Assembly (NCBI GenBank): GCA_029239755.1
Contig: JARBUI010000018.1
Span: 1 to 64,000, forward strand
Direction: 5' to 3'
Source: Clostridia bacterium
GTDB taxonomy: Bacteria > Bacillota > Clostridia > Lachnospirales > Cellulosilyticaceae
Length of the DNA stretch: 64,000 nucleotides
The notes beneath the pieces are model-generated. The model saw nothing but the letters and a program-made list of their open reading frames with translations. It did not search any database and was not told where the DNA came from. Below are positions 60,703 to 64,000 of this stretch, piece by piece (the stretch's first letter is position 1; each line of letters opens with the position of its first letter). A program made the position numbers and the translations under genes.

Positions 60703-62490
60703 ATGATGCTCTATGTACTTCATTTTATAGGGATGGTTATAATAGCACTTTTCACAGCTTGGATTAGCAGCCAAAGATATAAAAAGGTTAATGAGCGTGA
60801 AAGAGATCTTATGTATAATATGTTAGATAAGGCAGAGACAATGGTTGTTGTATGGAAGGATGATTTAAGCTTTTTAAATATAAACGGTTATATGAAAGCC
60901 AAATTAGGCTATGCTGCAGAAGAAAACAAAAAAGTATTTGATGAAATTTTTCATATCAATGAAACAAATAAACAAGATAGAATAAGAGAAATGCTTTGCA
61001 GCAAAAAAAGCACTGAAAAGGTTATAGATTGCCAGAACGGGGATACAAAGTATGTTATGTGGCGGTCGATTATATGGAGTACAGATAGAGAAGGAGTAAG
61101 AACAATCCTTTCAATAGGATTCGATATAACAGATAGAGTAAAGCTCTCAAAGGAACTCGAGATTCATTCTAAAAAAATTAAAAGTAATGCAGATACCATA
61201 CAAAAGCTAGCTTTTGAAGATGAGCTGACAGGTTTATACAATAAGCGGAAGTTCCTTATAGAGGGAAATGCCATTTTAGAGGCTAGTGAGGGAAATAAAC
61301 AGTATGCACTGATGTACATCGATGTTGACAAGTTTAGTTTTATCAATAGTATCTATGGAGAAAAAGTAGGCAACAATGTGTTAAAAAAGGTAGCGGCTGC
61401 AATCAATAGACTTATTCCTAAAGACGCTATATGCTGCAGAAGGGGAGACGATGAATTCGCAGTTTTATTTGCAATAGAGAATGAAAAAGATATAAATCTT
61501 CTATATGAAAAGCTAGTAAGACATATTTCAAGTATAAAAATAAAAGATAACGTTGATTATAGGGTAGAAATATCAGCTGGGGCTGTCGTTTATCCTAGTC
61601 AAGGGGATGAAATTAATAAGCTTTATCAGAACGTTACTTTTGTTATGCAGGACATCAAGAGAAAGCATACTAAGACTTTGGCACTATTTGACAGTGAACT
61701 TAAAGAAAGAGTTCTGCACCAGCAAGTTATAGCTATGGAACTTAAGGAAGCTATTAGGAACAATGAGTTTATTTTATACTATCAGCCTAAAATAGATGTT
61801 ATTACTGAAAAGCTAGTAGGAATGGAAGCTCTTGTAAGGTGGAAACATTCTAAAGAAGCATTTATGTCACCAGGACAATTTATACCTATAGCAGAACAAA
61901 CGGGCCTTATTATAGAGTTAGGTAAATGGGGACTATTAGAAGCTTGTATACAGAACAAAAGGTGGCAGGATAGAGGGGCTGAGAAATATATCGTTTCAGT
62001 TAATATCTCGGCCACTGAATTTTATCAAAATAACATGTTGGAAATAATAAAAGAAGCACTTAAAGTATCAGGATTAGATCCATGCTGTCTAGAAATAGAG
62101 TTAACAGAGAGTATGGCCATTATAGATAAAGAGCAGACAATAGCGAAAATGAATGAAATAAGAGCACTAGGGATAAAGGTAGCATTAGATGATTTTGGTA
62201 CAGGGTACTCTTCATTAAGCTATCTTAAAGTGCTGCCAATAGATATACTTAAGCTTGATCGGAGTTTCGTCAGTGAAATAGAAAAGGATAATATAAGTAA
62301 AAACATAACTCTTACGATGATAAGGTTAGCAGAACTTTTAAACATAGAAACAGTAGCAGAAGGAGTAGAAACCAAAGAACAAGCAGAACTACTTAAAAAA
62401 ATGGGATGTCATACGATTCAGGGGTACTATTACAGCAGACCTTTACCGGCGGATATTTTTGAAGAAGTTTATCTGCACATTAAGAAGTGA
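60703..62490 (+). CDS. PAS-degenerate GGDEF-EAL c-di-GMP phosphodiesterase
   Basis: A 595-residue membrane-tethered protein: one helix (3-20), PAS (35-135), GGDEF-like domain (150-310) and EAL (320-595). The GGDEF signature reads RRGDDEF near 246, so cyclase activity is probably lost and the domain may only bind GTP. The EAL domain keeps GMEALVRW near 373, ELTESMAI, DDFGTGYSSLSYL and ETVAEGVET, so it should cleave c-di-GMP. Start chosen at ATG 60703, seven bases after GGGGG; ATG 60685 with AGGGGG is almost as good. Stands alone, divergent from asd. Confidence 0.9.
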   Translation: MMLYVLHFIGMVIIALFTAWISSQRYKKVNERERDLMYNMLDKAETMVVVWKDDLSFLNINGYMKAKLGYAAEENKKVFDEIFHINETNKQDRIREMLCSKKSTEKVIDCQNGDTKYVMWRSIIWSTDREGVRTILSIGFDITDRVKLSKELEIHSKKIKSNADTIQKLAFEDELTGLYNKRKFLIEGNAILEASEGNKQYALMYIDVDKFSFINSIYGEKVGNNVLKKVAAAINRLIPKDAICCRRGDDEFAVLFAIENEKDINLLYEKLVRHISSIKIKDNVDYRVEISAGAVVYPSQGDEINKLYQNVTFVMQDIKRKHTKTLALFDSELKERVLHQQVIAMELKEAIRNNEFILYYQPKIDVITEKLVGMEALVRWKHSKEAFMSPGQFIPIAEQTGLIIELGKWGLLEACIQNKRWQDRGAEKYIVSVNISATEFYQNNMLEIIKEALKVSGLDPCCLEIELTESMAIIDKEQTIAKMNEIRALGIKVALDDFGTGYSSLSYLKVLPIDILKLDRSFVSEIEKDNISKNITLTMIRLAELLNIETVAEGVETKEQAELLKKMGCHTIQGYYYSRPLPADIFEEVYLHIKK

Positions 62491-62508
62491 GGATGGGGAA
62501 GTAGTATA

Positions 62509-62567
62509 AAAATCAGCTGCCTTTCACCACAGAATTTAGAAGTTCTTTTGAGAAGGCAGCTGATTTT
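62509..62567. terminator. Bidirectional terminator
   Basis: 15-bp perfect stem (62509-62523 with 62553-62567) with a 29-nt loop, between convergent EAL and chemotaxis genes. Confidence 0.75.
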
Positions 62568-62578
62568 ATATGTATAAA

Positions 62579-63622
62579 TTATTTATGATTTGCCATATTA
62601 TTTAGCTCATCAGCTAGGTTAGTAACTTCCAATAAATTAGAAGTAACTTCCTCGATTGCTGCTGATTGCTGTTCAGTCGTTTGAAGTGTGGCATTAGATG
62701 TGTCAATTGTTTTGTTAACAGATTCTTGAATTTTGCTTGTAAGCTCCATTACTTTTAAAGCAGTTTCTTTTGAGTTTTGAGACAGAGTTCTTATCTCAGT
62801 TGCAACAACGCCAAATCCTCTTCCTGCTTCACCAGCTCTAGCTGCTTCGATAGCCGCGTTGAGTCCAAGCATTTTTGTTTCATCAGCAATACTCTTTATA
62901 GAATCCAGTATTGTATTGATTTCTATAGATATCTTCTTTACGTTGATGATTTCCTCGCTTAACTTATGCTGATTATCAGTAACATTTACTGATGAAGCAC
63001 TTAGTTCTTGCATAGTAGCAGAAATTTGACTAAAGTTCTCAGAAAGAGTTTGAGACATGCTACTTAACCTTAACTGCTCATAGCCTGTTTTTGAAAGAGC
63101 ATTGGCAACAATAAATAATACTTCTGCTGCTGCTCTTACATTTTCTTCTTTAGTCATATAAACATTTTTAACAGCATTAACATATCCGTCTGCATCTACA
63201 CCTATCTCGGAAGCTGTTTTTCTATATTTTTCTTCTTCAGGAGCAGAAGTTAAAATTTGCCCCCCTAATATAGTTCCTATAAGGTGTCCGTCAACAAGTA
63301 TTGGAGCTGCGAAGTCTATTAAGCCTGCGTGACATGTATAAATGTAAGGTCTTCCGGTTCGCGCAGCCTCTTCACCGCCTCTCTTGTGTGATAATGCGCA
63401 TCTGTCATCTCCTGCTTTAGTAGAATGTGTATAGTCTATACAGAAACTAGTATAAGAGCTCGGATTAGTTACAGGTGCTCCATTTTTATCAACCGTAACG
63501 CTTGCAATATTCATCCCTACAGCGAAGTTATCCTGGAAAGTTTGAAGCAAGTTAATATCAATAACATCACTAATTTCAAGTGCGTCAACGTCTAAATCAC
63601 CATTTTTTAATTTTCTAATCAT
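62579..63622 (-). CDS. Cytoplasmic chemotaxis protein with PocR sensor domain
   Basis: A 347-residue soluble methyl-accepting-type protein. The N-terminal PocR domain (18-180) has the conserved Cys set (SFCIDYTHS, DDRCALSHKRGG, YTCHAGLIDFAAPI) and GTILGGQILT. The C-terminal signalling helix pair has the tip AGEAGRGFGVVATEIRTLSQ near 263, but the molecule is shorter than classical MCPs. No membrane helix. ATG 63622 follows GGAGG. PocR domains bind small hydrocarbon derivatives; the ligand is unknown. It is eight codons or less from the CheW-like gene. Confidence 0.9.
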   Translation of the reverse strand: MIRKLKNGDLDVDALEISDVIDINLLQTFQDNFAVGMNIASVTVDKNGAPVTNPSSYTSFCIDYTHSTKAGDDRCALSHKRGGEEAARTGRPYIYTCHAGLIDFAAPILVDGHLIGTILGGQILTSAPEEEKYRKTASEIGVDADGYVNAVKNVYMTKEENVRAAAEVLFIVANALSKTGYEQLRLSSMSQTLSENFSQISATMQELSASSVNVTDNQHKLSEEIINVKKISIEINTILDSIKSIADETKMLGLNAAIEAARAGEAGRGFGVVATEIRTLSQNSKETALKVMELTSKIQESVNKTIDTSNATLQTTEQQSAAIEEVTSNLLEVTNLADELNNMANHK

Positions 63623-63644
63623 ATGAAATACCTCCATGTCACAT

Positions 63645-64000
63645 TTAGATTTTTTTTAACTGCTTGTAGGTTAATAAAGGAATAATATGTGTATCTATGT
63701 TCACTACAGACATATCTTCATTAAGATTCACCGTTTCAATGTTTTCTTCTTCAATATCAAGCACATCATCAATTCCACTTACAGCAAGAGCTATCTTTCC
63801 ACTTTCTAGGTTAATGATAATAAGTTTTTCAAGAAGATTATCTATGCTGTCTTCACTTAATATTAAGCACGTATTAATCACAGGGATAACATCACCGCGA
63901 TGACTAATTAATCCAGTGATGTAAGTTTTGGATTTAGGAACAGGGGTTATAGGCATTTTATTTTCAAGAGTATCAACTAGCTTAATATCAATTGCAAATC
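63645..64000 (-). CDS. CheW-like protein, 5' end outside the window
   Basis: The C-terminal 118 residues of a CheW domain: KMPITPVPKSKTYITGLISH, RGDVIPVINTCLIL and a run of acidic residues (DVLDIEEENIE). The frame stays open to the window end (FAIDIKLVDTLEN upstream of the first internal Met), so the gene starts beyond 64000. CheW couples receptors to CheA; linked to the PocR receptor gene 22 bases downstream, it may serve that receptor specifically. Confidence 0.88.
   Translation of the reverse strand, partial: FAIDIKLVDTLENKMPITPVPKSKTYITGLISHRGDVIPVINTCLILSEDSIDNLLEKLIIINLESGKIALAVSGIDDVLDIEEENIETVNLNEDMSVVNIDTHIIPLLTYKQLKKI

Noticed and set aside
1..64000. tRNA, rRNA, CRISPR arrays, complete IS elements
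   Set aside because: Looked for on both strands by eye (cloverleaf T-arm GTTCRA, repeated spacers, DDE transposase motifs); none found. A covariance search would settle tRNA absence.

Overview
The window reads as the chromosome of a low-GC, anaerobic, motile member of the Clostridia. The gene set points that way: DapL-type lysine synthesis, an archaeal-type split glutamate synthase, GatCAB with an archaeal-type aspartyl-tRNA synthetase, a type III glutamine synthetase, T-box and TPP leaders, a flavodiiron/hemerythrin cluster and a GH43 xylosidase. A cellulolytic Lachnospirales genus such as Cellulosilyticum would fit, but that is inference from gene content. No rRNA, tRNA, CRISPR array, complete insertion sequence or prophage was seen.

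Layout. 1-5.4 kb: YesM-type histidine kinase, two sugar ABC permeases and a GH43 enzyme (xylo-oligosaccharide use; no solute-binding protein in view). 5.5-9.5 kb: an accessory stretch of small genes all on the minus strand, separated by related imperfect palindromes; it resembles an integron-type cassette array without an integrase. 9.6-18.9 kb (minus strand): the glutamate/glutamine operon, with split glutamate synthase, Fe-S and FAD subunits, glnA, an ANTAR RNA-binding regulator, dapF and dapL. 19.4-26.1 kb (plus, divergent): gatC-gatA-gatB-aspS-glnN. Both divergent transcripts start at good sigma-A promoters and run at once into intrinsic terminators whose 5' side can instead form a small hairpin with an A1/G4 hexaloop, the shape ANTAR proteins bind. 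26.3-30.4 kb: an MFS transporter, then hflX plus a Mef-like efflux gene behind a leader peptide and attenuator, an arrangement typical of ribosome-drug-inducible resistance.

30.4-42 kb: a HEAT-repeat protein, two paralogous CHASE4-PAS-GGDEF-HD-GYP proteins (the second downstream of tetR and a chemoreceptor), with a shared 23-nt promoter-region motif, and between them a TPP-riboswitch thiamine-precursor ABC operon. 42.2-48 kb: TPP-controlled thiT, divergent from a LacI-type regulator, with a TRAP transporter and a KdgF-like cupin, probably for uronates. 48.1-54.8 kb: flavin amine oxidase, a palindromic element, an hsdM remnant, T-box-controlled proS, a patatin, an HxlR regulator with a divergent flavin-binding protein, and glutathione peroxidase. 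54.9-59.2 kb: an O2/NO-defence cluster (DUF2249, flavodiiron protein, DUF438-hemerythrin-PAS, DUF1858, an unknown protein, hemerythrin). 59.4-64 kb: asd, a GGDEF(degenerate)-EAL protein, a PocR-domain chemotaxis protein and a CheW-like gene cut by the window end.

The best candidates for something undescribed are the cassette-like array with its palindromes (5.5-9.5 kb), the paired ANTAR-type attenuators between the glutamate synthase and gatCAB-glnN operons, and the split RIC-like hemerythrin cluster at 54.9-59.2 kb.
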